NCBI GenBank assembly: GCA_014871385.1
Contig: CM026426.1
Span: 106,684,030 to 106,748,029, forward strand
DNA: 64,000 nucleotides
Direction: 5' to 3'
Origin: Ceratodon purpureus
Taxonomy: Eukaryota > Streptophyta > Bryopsida > Pseudoditrichales > Ditrichaceae
Of the stretch, positions 34,501 through 46,191 are shown piece after piece; position 1 is the stretch's first letter; every line of letters starts with the position of its first letter. Made by a program: the position numbers and the translations under genes. Under the pieces are notes generated by a model that saw nothing but the letters and a program-made list of their open reading frames with translations, was not told where the DNA came from and ran no database searches.

Positions 34501-37500
34501 GCGCCCTTGCGAGGGCTCCTCCCCCCGGGGCCGCATCATTCAATGGAGCCTCCACTGCAGCAAGCAATGCCGCAAGGGCCGCGGCCATGGTAGTAGCTCC
34601 AATGCTCAACCCACCAACTCTCTCCCCCCCCACATTCTCCCCCTCCTCGTGGGGGGGTTTCGGATCCGAATGCGCCCTTGCGAGGGCTCCTCCCCCCGGG
34701 GCCGCATCATTCAATGGAGCCTCCACTGCTGCAAGCAATGCCGCAAGGGCCGCGGCCATGGCAGTAGCTCCAATGCTCAACCCACCAACTCTCTCCCCCC
34801 CCACATTCTCCCCCTCCTCGTGGGGGGGTTTCGGATCCGAATGCGCCCTTGCGAGGGCTCCTCCCCCCGGGGCCGCATCATTCAATGGAGCCTCCACTGC
34901 TGCAAGCAATGCCGCAAGGGCCGCGGCCATGGCAGTAGCTCCAATGCTCAACCCACCAACTCTCTCCCCCCCCACATTCTCCCCCTCCTCGTGGGGGGGT
35001 TTCGGATCCGAATGCGCCCTTACGAGGGCTCCTCCCCCCGGGGCCGCATCAATTAATGGAGCCTCCACTGCTGCAAGCAATGCCGCAAGGGCCGCGGCCA
35101 TGGCAGTAGCTCCAATGCTCAACCCACCAACCTTGCTCCCGCCCCACATTCTCCCCCTCCTCGTGGGGGGGTTTCGGATCCGAATGCGCCCTTGCGAGGG
35201 CTCCTCCCCCCGGGGCCGCATCATTCAATGGAGCCTCCACTGCTGCAAGCAATGCCGCAAGGGCCGCGGCCATGGCAGTAGCTCCAATGCTCAACCCACC
35301 AAAACTCTCCCCCCCCACATTCTCCCCCTCCTCGTGGGGGGGTTTTGGATCCGAATGCGCCCTTGCGAGGGCTCCTCCCCCCGGGGCCGCATCACCCAAT
35401 GGAGCCTCCACTGCTGCAAGCAATGGCGCAAGGGCCGCGGCCATGGCAGTAGCTCCAATGCTCAACCCACCAACTCTCTCCCCCCCCACATTCTCCCCCT
35501 CCTCGTGGGGGGGTTTCGGATCCGAATGCGCCCTTGCGAGGGCTCCTCCCCCCGGGGCCGCATCATTCAATGGAGCCTCCACTGCTGCAAGCAATGCCGC
35601 AAGGGCCGCGGCCATGGCAGTAGCTCCAATGCTCAACCCACCAACTCTCTCCCCCCCCACATTCTCCCCCTCCTCGTGGGGGGGTTTCGGATCCGAATGC
35701 GCCCTTGCGAGGGCTCCTCCCCCCGGGGCCGCATCATTCAATGGAGCCTCCACTGCTGCAAGCAATGCCGCAAAGGCCGCGGCCATGGCAGTAGCTCCAA
35801 TGCTCAACCCACCAACTCTCTCCCCCCCCACATTGTCCCCCTCCTCGTGGGGGGGTTTCGGATCCGAATGTGCCCTTGCGAGGGCTCCTCCCCCCGGGGC
35901 CGCATCATTCAATGGAGCCTCCACTGCTGCAAGCAATGCCGCAAGGGCCGCGGCCATGGCAGTAGCTCCAATGCTCAACCCACCAACTCTCTCCCCCCCC
36001 ACATTCTCCCCCTCCTCGTGGGGGGGTTTCGGATCCGAATGCGCCCTTGCGAGGGCTCCTCCCCCCGGGGCCGCATCATTCAATGGAGCCTCCACTGCAG
36101 CAAGCAATGCCGCAAGGGCCGCGGCCATAGTAGTAGCTCCAATGCTCAACCCACCAACTCTCTCCCCCCCCACATTCTCCCCCTCCTCGTGGGGGGGTTT
36201 CAGATCCGAATGCGCCCTTGCGAGGGCTCCTCCCCCCGGGGCCGCATCATTCAATGGAGCCTCCACTGCTGCAAGCAATGCCGCAAGGGCCGCGGCCATG
36301 GCAGTAGCTCCAATGCTCAACCCACCAACTCTCTCCCCCCCCACATTCTCCCCCTCCTCGTGGGGGGGTTTCGGATCCGAATGCGCCCTTGCGAGGGCTC
36401 CTCCCCCCGGGGCCGCATCATTCAATGGAGCCTCCACTGCTGCAAGCAATGCCGCAAGGGCCGCGGCCATGGCAGTAGCTCCAATGCTCAACCCACCAAC
36501 TCTCTCCCCCCCCACATTGTCCCCCTCCTCGTGGGGGGGTTTCGGATCCGAATGCGCCCTTGCGAGGGCTCCTCCCCCCGGGGCCGCATCAATTAATGGA
36601 GCCTCCACTGCTGCAAGCAATGCCGCAAGGGCCGCGGCCATGGCAGTAGCTCCAATGCTCAACCCACCAACCTTGCTCCCGCCCCACATTCTCCCTCTCC
36701 TCGTGGGGGGGTTTCGGATCCGAATGCGCCCTTGCGAGGGCTCCTCCCCCCGGGGCCGCATCATTCAATGGAGCCTCCACTGCTGCAAGCAATGCCGCAA
36801 GGGCCGCGGCCATGGCAGTAGCTCCAATGCTCAACCCACCAACTCTCTCCCCCCCCACATTCTCCCCCTCCTCGTGGGGGGGTTTCGGATCCGAATGCGC
36901 CCTTGCGAGGGCTCCTCCCCCCGGGGCCGCATCATTCAATGGAGCCTCCACTGCTGCAAGCAATGCCGCAAGGGCCGCGGCCATGGCAGTAGCTCCAATG
37001 CTCAACCCACCAACTCTCTCCCCCCCCACATTCTCCCCCTCCTCGTGGGGGGGTTTCGGATCCGAATGCGCCCTTGCGAGGGCTCCTCCCCCCGGGGCCG
37101 CATCATTCAATGGAGCCTCCACTGCTGCAAGCAATGCCGCAAGGGCCGCGGCCATGGCAGTAGCTCCAATGCTCAACCCACCAACTCTCTCCCCCCCCAC
37201 ATTCTCCCCCTCCTCGTGGGGGGGTTTCGGATCCGAATGCGCCCTTGCGAGGGCTCCTCCCCCCGGGGCCGCATCATTCAATGGAGCCTCCACTGCTGCA
37301 AGCAATGCCGCAAGGGCCGCGGCCATGGCAGTAGCTCCAATGCTCAACCCACCAACTCTCTCCCCCCCCACATTCTCCCCCTCCTCGTGGGGGGGTTTCG
37401 GATCCGAATGCGCCCTTGCGAGGGCTCCTCCCCCCGGGGCCGCATCACCCAATGGAGCCTCCACTGCTGCAAGCAATGCCGCAAGGGCCGCGGCCATGGC

Positions 37501-38213
37501 AGTAGCTCCAATGCTCAACCCACCAAAACTCTTTCCCCCCACATTCTCCCTCTCCTCGTGGGGGGGTTTCGGATCCGAATGCGCCCTTGCGAGGGCTCCT
37601 CCCCCCGGGGCCGCATCACCCAATGGAGCCTCCACTGCTGCAAGCAATGCCGCAAGGGCCGCGGCCATGGCAGTAGCTCCAATGCTCAACCCACCAACTC
37701 TCTCCCCCCCCACATTCTCCCCCTCCTCGTGGGGGGGTTTCGGATCCGAATGCGCCCTTGCGAGGGCTCCTCCCCCCGGGGCCGCATCACCCAATGGAGC
37801 CTCCACTGCTGCAAGCAATGCCGCAAGGGCCGCGGCCATGGCAGTAGCTCCAATGCTCAACCCACCAACTCTCTCCCCCCCCACATTCTCCCCCTCCTCG
37901 TGGGGGGGTTTCGGATCCGAATGCGCCCTTGCGAGGGCTCCTCCCCCCGGGGCCGCATCATTCAATGGAGCCTCCACTGCTGCAAGCAATGCCGCAAGGG
38001 CCGCGGCCATGGCAGTAGCTCCAATGCTCAACCCACCAACTCCCTCCCCCCCCACATTCTCCCCCTCCTCGTGGGGGGGTTTCGGATCCGAATGCGCCCT
38101 TGCGAGGGCTCCTCCCCCCGGGGCCGCATCATTCAATGGAGCCTCCACTGCTGCAAGCAATGCCGCAAGGGCCGCGGCCACGGCAGTAGCTCCAATGCTC
38201 AATTTACCAAATC
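31545..38213. repeat. 171-bp tandem satellite, about 39 copies
   Basis: Spacing measured at the word TCGGATCC gives 170, 171 or 172 bp, mostly 171, from 31581 to 38092, hence about 39 units. The unit is GC-rich with C8-like and G7 runs. Because 171 is 57 codons and the unit lacks stops in some frames on both strands, it yields long open frames: minus-strand Ala-rich repeats (AMAAALAALLAAVEAPLNDA) and plus-strand Pro/Ser/Ala repeats. A marked variant unit (TCAATTAATGG at 32311, 35049 and 36589, each followed by a CTTGCTCCCGCCCC unit) recurs after 16 and 9 units and shifts the frame. It probably lies in a large intron of gene A or its upstream neighbour. Confidence 0.95.
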
Positions 38214-38221
38214 TATCTACC

Positions 38222-39248
38222 CAAGTTCCAATGAACCCCAACAACATTTGAAGTATGCTCACCTGATCAGTAGCCGGGCCGCGGTCCGTGCCACCTCCCT
38301 CACTCGCCATCTCTTGTTCTTCACGCTCCTCTCCTCGCCCCTCCATCTCCTTCTCGATCTCCTCTCTGGCCGCGGGTGTGTGAAGCAATGGGGCTTGCAA
38401 AGGGCCTTTCTCCCTCCCACCTCGACCCTTACCCCTCCCAGGACCCCTCACCTCACCCCTTCGACCTCTCCCTCGGGCCGACCCCTCATCCATGTCCTCT
38501 TCTCCTGGACCTACCGCAATGTCGAGCGAATCACTATCCTCCCCACTAGTTTCAGTAGGACTTCCAGGGTGCCCTCGCCCTGCTCGTATAGCAGCAACTG
38601 CTTCCTCACCTTCGTCCGCCTCCATAATTTGGCGTCTCGCTCTCCTAGCGACTTTTCTCAACGTCTCATGATCTGACTCTTCGCCCGTATACACTTCTGG
38701 CGTCTTCTCCTCTAAAACATCTTGCTCAATCCTAATGCAGTCGCCAGTCTGCGCAAATGTTTACGACTAAGACGAGAATTACTACTCCACTATTATTTTA
38801 TACAACCGTTCAGTTTAATGCAGCTTCACTATTGTAAACAGTAAAACAACGAACCCGCAGCAAAGACATTAATTCTCACCAAATATAACTCTACCAATAT
38901 ACATAATTTACATTTAGCATTTTCAAATTTGTGGATTATGAAACTTACTCCATCCGTATGAGCATGGTCACTTGACTGAGAATCCGTCCCTCTTGTTGAA
39001 CACTCCTTGAATCCGAAAGAAGGTTGCAGTGTCTCCAAAGTCGGACTACAATTCAACCCTAGCTCTTCCGTCATCTCCAGATGTTTCTTTCCGCTACTTA
39101 TTACTTCATGCTCCTCATGCTCAACTGCGGTATCCTCTAAAACCTCATCTTCCGCCTCTACAATGGACTCTAGAATGAGTTTACGGATGCTACAAAATTT
39201 AATTGCCACAGGCAGCCCAGCTCCTCGAACCTTTAGAGGTGCACTCAA
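38222..39248 (-). CDS. Probable upstream exons of gene A
   Basis: An exon ending at 38949 with a strong donor (GGA|GTAAGT) joins in phase 0 to an exon from 38748 (acceptor TTTGCGCAG). The first is acidic (VEAEDEVLEDTAVEHEEHE, then DSQSSDHAHTDG). The second has acidic and basic low-complexity parts (RGRGRRGEVRGPGRGKGRGG) and ends LLGFIGTWVDRFG at the first satellite unit. A phase-0 donor after GTW (38222, GTAGAT) would splice over the satellite to the exon at 31411 (ELTEQFTASDFD). The true start is not clear: an in-frame TAA lies just upstream of 39248. Alternatively this is a separate gene reading into the satellite. Confidence 0.45.
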
Positions 39249-39359
39249 GAGGTTGCCTTACGACTTTGACTTCCTACGTAATTCTCTCCTCTTCCTCGAT
39301 CTCCTGTTAGTAAAATCTGTACCACCTGGTTTTCTTCTACGCCTAGGAGTGACATAAGT

Positions 39360-40170
39360 GGAGTGAGCTGACCCTCCACTCTCCTTCATATGTCTAACTA
39401 ACGAGAGAAGTCTCCTCACAATATAGCTCTCCTCCTAACTTCCCTCTAACTTATGTATGCCAACCCTGCAACCCCCCTGACTCAGCCCTAAATACTTCCC
39501 ATACTCTAAACCTACTTGAATTAATGAAAACTATAAATAAATTGCAATTTGAATTAAAGCTGATGAGATCAATCTATATTGGAAGAGAATAAACAAAGCC
39601 CACATAATATTAGAAGATTAGAATTAAGCACAGAAATACTTGTATCAAATATGGATGCAAGTGACGGCTCACTCTAATCTCACTCACAGTCTGTCTGTCC
39701 AGTAATTTATTATGAAAAATGAGGAACTCTAACACTGAATAAAATATAGAATTTGAATAAATCATATGCTTGCATTAGTCTTATAAATATATAACTAATG
39801 CATGAATTTGATTAATTCAAATTCTATATATTTATTGTTTTAAATGGAGAAGGAATAGACGGCTCTTTTTAATCCAATCACACCCCATAAGAAAAAGAAT
39901 CTGCTCCACCATTCAAATACGCGAAGCAATATTCTAAAAATCTTACTACATATTTATGGGCCTGCAAAAAGCAACATCATAATTAGTTAGCGCCGTCTCT
40001 CTTTAATCATACATTCGTTACGTAGTAGAATGAATCATTACCTAGTCGTCCACATGGACATTCCAATTTGAATAAAATGATCAACAGCGATGCATCATTC
40101 CTCTCACTTCGCTCTCGCGATACTGCTTTGCTAGTACACTCACTCTTCTTCCTTCTTCCTCTAGTATATT
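39360..40170. other. AT-rich spacer upstream of the transposase gene
   Basis: About 800 bases without a convincing frame. The region 39700-39850 has AT-rich words in inverted arrangement (AATTTGAATAAATCATATGC and GATTAATTCAAATTC). The SWIM-type transposase gene starts at its right edge, so the promoter should lie here. Confidence 0.45.
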
Positions 40171-40186
40171 TGAGTTGCCTGCGAAT

Positions 40187-43100
40187 ATGGGGATGGTCTG
40201 TCTGTACGCCCAAGGCATGGGCATCCCTCTTAGGTTTCGCGTAGATGACGACGGTCTAGCTACGGTGTCCTCTCTTCGCCTCAGTCTCAGATTCCATTTT
40301 CGTGAGGATTCCATCAGTATAGAGGAGGAGATCTTTGATGACGTTACTGCCGAGGTTACCCACACCCTCGGGCAACCTTCAGTGAGAGATGAGAACAACA
40401 TGTTGCAGTGGAGACTCCTCCCTGGATCCTATAGAGTCTATGGTCTTACTGATTCTCTTATGGCTGCATCCACTGAGATCCTCACCCCCCGTCGCTCTTC
40501 TACTTGCACAATTCAGACTCCCTTACCTCGTGATGTCAAAGTCAAAGTCGAGCCTGGTACCGAGACTTCAGATGTAGAGAAACCTCCTCCGACCGTCATA
40601 TCTCTCTCTTCTGATGACGAAGTCAGTCCCGTCAAGTTGGTGCCTAAGGTCCACGCAGATGCTCCTCCTTCCAATGTGTCTCCTCCATTGTCCCAGGTCA
40701 CAGTTAGCATTGTTCCGCTCCTTAAAGAGATTGCTAAGACGCGTGGGTCCAAAAACATTTTGAAGAAGATAGACTATTCCACTATTAGACACGAGAGAGT
40801 AGAGTACTTGCCTGCGAAGTTTGATGGTCCGGTTCTTTTTGAGTTGCCCCCAGCTGCTGCAGGTTCCTCTAAGCTCGCCGCCAAGTCTATGCAGGGAATG
40901 GACAAACGATACGACGGACACTTTTGGACCAAGACCATCACAACAAACATCAAAAACGACTTCGGACTCTCTTTTCGAAGTTCCACCTGCGTCGGATGGC
41001 TCCGGTGCAGATACCAGGAGTGTGACTTCCTCAAGCGTGTTCCCAAGATCTTCGAGGTCAACGAGACTGAGTTCGAAGGCTGTACCCTGCAAGCTTTTGT
41101 CATGGACCAGCCTCCTCCATCTGACTCCACGCTAGTGTGCAAGGTATGTAAAGAACCTCCATCATGTGTAGCTACATGCGAGGCTAAGATTTATTACGTT
41201 GTGGGCAAACCGAATCAGACTAGAGCTTGTATTCACATAGGAATACATGATCATCCAGTGAAAGTAGGAGACTACAGAGACTCTAAAGCAGAGATTAGTA
41301 GCTTAATAGAAGAGCAGGTAGAGATGAACAACAAAGCAACAAAGAGCGCCGTTGTCCTGGAGGCGAGCAAACTCCTCATCGGGAGCTACCTCCTACAGCC
41401 CGAGGATGCACCACCGAGGAAGCTGACGATGGAGGAGCTGGTTCCTGTTCTGGATCGATGCAAAGACATGGCGTCACCAAACATCCGCAACAAAGTCGCC
41501 ACCTTCAAAAAATTCAACAAGTACGGAATCATGGACGGTATCACCAAGCTCCGTGGAAAGAGTCTCTGGGCGTATGTCCAGGAGAATAGGTTTCCTGGTC
41601 AGGGAGCTATGCGTGACAAAGTCTTCGTCTTCAAGATGTCAGAGGTCGGGCCGGGAAGTGGTGTCGACTGGGTCAGCCGTATGCAAGCTGGTGGCGACTT
41701 GGAGAACGCATGGATCATGTTCGACCATGTCAAACGCGTCAAAGACTGGTCGACGATGGCGTGCCATGTGTACGACGCCACCTACTGCCGCGTGATGACA
41801 ATCGCCACTTGCGACATGCAGTCCGAGGACACGGACGCCCAGCTCGTCTTCTGGAAAAACCTGAACCTGGTCATGGAGATCAATGGCGTTGCAGCGCCGA
41901 ACTTCAAGGGGTTCATGGCGGATAACGCACAGGCGAATTGGAATGCAGTGCGAATCCTTTACGGCAATGGCAACAAAGAAGACCCAATGGAGGACCGGGA
42001 GAGGTCGTGCTTGTTCCACTGGACTCAAAACATGGTGGCGTATACGCAGAAGCACTTCCCCGAAGAACTCTGGGAACAGCACAAGAAGATGTGCACTCAG
42101 TACAAGAATGCGACCAGCATGGCAGAGGCGGAAACTCTGTACCACGCGTTGCGAGCATGGTGGGCATCCACCGGGGTCGTTGGCGAGAGCGGGCTCATCA
42201 AACTCGATCAGTGGCTGTCATTCTGGCACCACCGCTTCCGCCAGTGGGGGGGATTCATGACCGAGGTATTATCTCTGCACTCTGTTTTCATGTTTTTGAT
42301 ACTGGTTTCCTAGCCCTAATCTAGAAACCTGTAATCCGTGAATCTAACGGCACCTACTGTCAAATCTGCAGAAATTCACGAAAGAAGAACTCACAGAGAT
42401 GCCCACCTGTAACCTCGCCGAAACAGTTCACAACAAGTGGCTCCAAGCTTCAGGAAACAATGGGAACGACCTCTACGTTGCTACCGTGGACGATTTTGTT
42501 CGGGCTTTTCTACAGGTTGTCAACTACTACCAGTTCCTCAAAGGTGACGTCGGCGGAACAGGACCATCCAAGAAGGAACTCAGGCTCCGGATGGCTGAAC
42601 GCAACGCGAAGAAATGGGGAAATCCTACAGTGCTCGACAAGCCCATGCTCGATATGCCAGGCGCGGATGAGTTCTGCACTCGTCAGCCTATCATGCCTGG
42701 AGCGGAAGTCTTCGGTTCACAGAAGCGAAAAGCCGACGTCCTTATCGGAGCTGACGAGGAGTCTCATCGCCCGGACAAGACAAACTTCTCACGCCCAAGA
42801 GGCCCAAGACGTGCCGTCAGGGCTCGCCCTATGCAGATGCCCGTCATTGAGGAAGACGACTCCGAACACGACACCGAGGTACAATGTACGCAACCTCCTG
42901 CCCAGGAAGTTCATTCCCCTTTACCTTCACCTGTGAACAAGGGCGGCATTCGCCATGTCAACGCGGTTGAAGAAACCAAGGTGGACGTAAAGGAGTGGCA
43001 CATTTCCAGACTTCACAAACTTTCTGCAAAGTGCTGCTGGGCCCAAAGAGCTGAAACGAAGAAGAAGTGCACTGAGAGAATCGTCAGAGGGCCCCATTGC

Positions 43101-43865
43101 ACAGCTGCACCGACCTACACTGGGCTGTGGACTAACTATCGCAGGAACACTGTTGAGAAGACAGAGTTCTTCTTCTGCTCCGACGATATTGAGCGCTGCG
43201 TGAAAGGCTCTAAGCGCAAGTGGGTAGCGCACTACTCAAAGGACCAGGAATTCCCCTCCATTCCAGAGGTCTGGCCAGTGAAACTAGGTACTAATCTAAA
43301 ACTTACTGAGATTCTTGCCCTCGAAGCAGCGGGCTTTCAACTTCCGCCTAAAAAGCCGGTCTCCCCAAGACGCCTCTTCTCCTCTGCCCCGCCCCCTGCA
43401 AATCTCAGCTCGGTGCCAGTCCCTGCAGACGCTGACCGCTACCCAGGCAAGAGAGACGGCAAGATGGTGAAGCGCACTGCCACTCGTCCCAATCCGGCGC
43501 AGCGACTATCCATGGGCTCCTCCGAGTCTCTCAAAGCGCGCCTCCGTTCCGTCACCATGATACCTGAGCCGGGCCACGGTTGCATCATTGGGCTGGATTC
43601 GGGCGTCGCTCCTCACATCACACGTTACCAGATTACCATCTGTTCTTACCTTGGTTGCACTTGCCCAGCATTCAAGAAGACGATGACTACGTTCAAAGGC
43701 AGGACTCAGTTCACGTATTGTAAGCACCTATACTACATACTCTTGAAGGTCTGCAACCGTGATCCCGAAGCCGAGCTTTTCATCCATGCGCCTACCTTTA
43801 GCTTCAACGAGGTCAAGCTTCTCCTAGAGAGTGGAATCTTGCGTCACCCCTTGGCGAAGAAGTAG
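40187..43865 (+). CDS. MULE-like transposase with SWIM zinc finger, two exons, whole
   Basis: Exon 1 is 40187-42265 and exon 2 is 42372-43865, joined by a 106-nt intron (GAG|GTATTA to CTGCAG) in phase 0. The product is about 1,190 residues. N-terminal part: VKVEPG, a sumoylation-type site, and TVISLSSDDE, a SUMO-interacting motif. Middle: a C/H-rich segment (CVGWLRCRYQECDF, later CKVCKEPPSC) and a DDE-type core (HVYDATYCRVMTIATCDM; NFKGFMADNAQANWNAVR; HWTQNMVAYTQKHFPEELW). C-terminus: CTCPAF and YCKHLYY, the CxC...CxH of a SWIM finger as in Mutator-like transposases. No internal stop. I chose the ATG at 40187 because it opens the segment shared with the decayed copy. The DDE assignment is by pattern and the third acidic residue is not fixed. 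No terminal repeats were found. Confidence 0.75.
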
Positions 43866-44119
43866 GTAGCCCTTCTACTTTAGAACTGCCATTTCCACAA
43901 TGGCCATTTGTCACGTAGTGAATGATTTTAGTAATATACCATGTACTAAGTCAGCTATTCAGAAGCTGTATTGACTTTTTCATTATATTAAAGGCTTTGT
44001 CGTTCACATTGATTGCATTCTATTTCAATACATTCTATCTTGAAGAAGAGCACTATATACCTCGTATCCTCTGACATGTACCCTTTATTACAGCAAACAT
44101 ATACTTGTTATTAGATGTC

Positions 44120-44572
44120 CTAATCTTCGAACCTAACACGTTTAGGGTTGCCCACTACACTATCAGCAGGGCTCCGAACCTCTGACTGTACTACAGGACA
44201 AACTACATTCGCATTCACTTTCGTTCCCACGCTTGGAGCGTGTCCTTGGTATGATCGTTTCAGCAATGGCCCACCTCCCCGCCTCCGATTCACTGATTCC
44301 CTGGAATAGGTTCCCCTTGGGATCTTTCCAACCTTGGAGTATGCATGAGGTTGCAAAGGCACATCTGCGTCCTCCTCCAGCACTCTGATATCATCCGAAT
44401 TTTCTGAACGTGGAGGGTCAGCTCTAACATCCGGTTGCACGTCAACATCCGTTGTTAAAGGACGCCCCTGGCTGCTGGCCATCACCTCTTCTTCGTCCTC
44501 CACCTCAACATATGGTTGAAATGGACAAACATCGTCAGCAAGTGAAACAACAATATCTCTGACGTCTTCCAT
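44120..44572 (-). CDS. Small acidic/basic ORF, unrecognised
   Basis: 150 codons from ATG at 44572 to TAG at 44120, convergent with the transposase gene 255 bases away. It starts MEDVRDIVVSLADDVCPFQP, then acidic (VEVEDEEEVM), then basic (NRRRGGGPLLKRSY), and ends PKRVRFED, a possible nuclear-localisation-like or PP1-docking-like (KRVRF) tail. No domain is recognised. It may be one exon of a larger gene. Confidence 0.35.
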   Translation of the reverse strand: MEDVRDIVVSLADDVCPFQPYVEVEDEEEVMASSQGRPLTTDVDVQPDVRADPPRSENSDDIRVLEEDADVPLQPHAYSKVGKIPRGTYSRESVNRRRGGGPLLKRSYQGHAPSVGTKVNANVVCPVVQSEVRSPADSVVGNPKRVRFED

Positions 44573-44874
44573 AACTGCTGTCCCGCAGTACGGAAAAGAG
44601 CTTTACAAAACACCAACAGAAAAGAGGAAGAGACATTCCATAATCCTAACTTAAATATCCGTGAAGGAGATGCTTGGCGCCCTTGAAAATCGGCTATTCA
44701 TTCATTTGAAAGTTGCATCTTCCTCAACTGAATGGAAAAGGATGAGGGTTGAGCAGAAGTCATTTAGCTTTTAAAATTTAAAAATAATAAAAAAAATTAA
44801 AAAAATATTATAAAAGCAAAAAGGAAAAAAAGCAAAAATAAATATTAAGGTTGAAAATAATATGAAGGCGACTA

Positions 44875-45255
44875 AGAAAATGAAAGAGAAAATAAAATGA
44901 AAGACAAAATAAAATGAATGACAAAATAAAATGAATGAGAAAATAAAATGAATGAGAAAATAAAATGAATGAGACAATAAAATGAAAGAGAGAATAAAAT
45001 GAAAGACAAATTAAAATGAAAGAGAAAATAAAATGAAAAGGAAAATAAAATGAAAGAGAAATTATAATGAAGGAGACAAGAAAATGAAAGAGAGAATAAA
45101 ATGAAAGAGAAAATAAAATGAAAGAGAAAAAAAAATGAAAGAGCGAATAAAATGAAAGAGAAAATATAAGGAACTAGAAAATAAAATGAAAGAAAAAATA
45201 AAATGAAAGAGAGAATAAAATGAAAGAGAAAAGAAAATGAAAGAGAATTAAAGGA
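44875..45255. repeat. 17-bp minisatellite AAAATAAAATGAAAGAG, about 22 copies
   Basis: A purine-rich tandem repeat with period 17 and frequent GAAAGAG to GAATGAG variants. No coding sense. Confidence 0.85.
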
Positions 45256-45554
45256 AAAGAAAGATAGATAGAGTAATGGAAGTTAAAATGAAGAATAAAA
45301 GAAATAAACCATGTAGACCATGGCGGATGATTTCTAACAATGTTAAGAAATTGTTACGATATTAAATGTTACTTTATCCCTCTTAAGAGCTTTAATACCA
45401 ATACATTTTATGCGGTAATTTGCATATAAATTTGAGGAGATAAAGGGAATTAATGTATGCCTAAACTAGTTAGAAGGAGCTGGAGCATAGTAATTGGTGC
45501 ACGTTAAAAAATTAATCATCAAAAAAAAGAGAAAACGAACTACAAATTCAATGA

Positions 45555-45775
45555 AAACACTGTAATTATTCCACGGTTATAGGGTCAATAAAATTACTAA
45601 AATTAGTATTTTTCCAAAAATATACTGAGAATATTCGAATCTTCTAATTTTATATTTTATTTTTAGTAAAAAAAGTGCTATTTTTAGGTTCTGTCCCCCA
45701 CTCTGTGCTCTCCGCTCTCCAAATCTGCGCTCACCGCTCTCCGCTCTACGCTCTCCGCTCACGTACAAGCTACGT
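45555..45775 (+). repeat. Promoter-like dispersed repeat, copy 3 (partial)
   Basis: Shares TTCCACGGTTATAGGGTC and the CTCTGTGCTCTCCGCTCTCC run ending GCTCACGTAC with copies 1 and 2, but about 100 bases between these parts differ. The upstream half (TGACGTCA region) is missing. Confidence 0.65.
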
Positions 45776-46191
45776 CCGAGAAGGGGATTTCAGGGTCTTG
45801 GGAACGGAAAGGTTAACCGGGCTGTCGACAGCCATAGTTGAATAGTCCATCGTGGACTGCGCTGTTGCAACGGATTGCAACAGAAGCCCTCTGCTACGTA
45901 GAGAGGGCCCGCAGCCATAAGCATAATTCAAAGAATCCACAGAGGCTCGAAATGCATTATCTTGCAATACATAAAGCGAATAGAAACATACATCCACCAA
46001 TAATTCAGCAATGGTTTAGGGTTCGTCGCAAGGGGCAGAATAGATCAAGAAAGAAATATAAACTTCGTATTACAAAAGGAGTAGTCTGGATACAAAGATT
46101 ACGCAAGTGGTAAAGATGTACAACATACTAATAGCTGCGCGGCAGTTATGAAATGTCTATTAACAAAGTAGAGAACCGAAACCATGCCAAA

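Noticed and set aside
31570-38676. Several open frames of 500-1,100 codons on both strands
   Set aside because: They are shadows of a 171-bp stop-free satellite. The frame shifts at 170/172-bp units and no start, domain or splice pattern supports a protein of that size.
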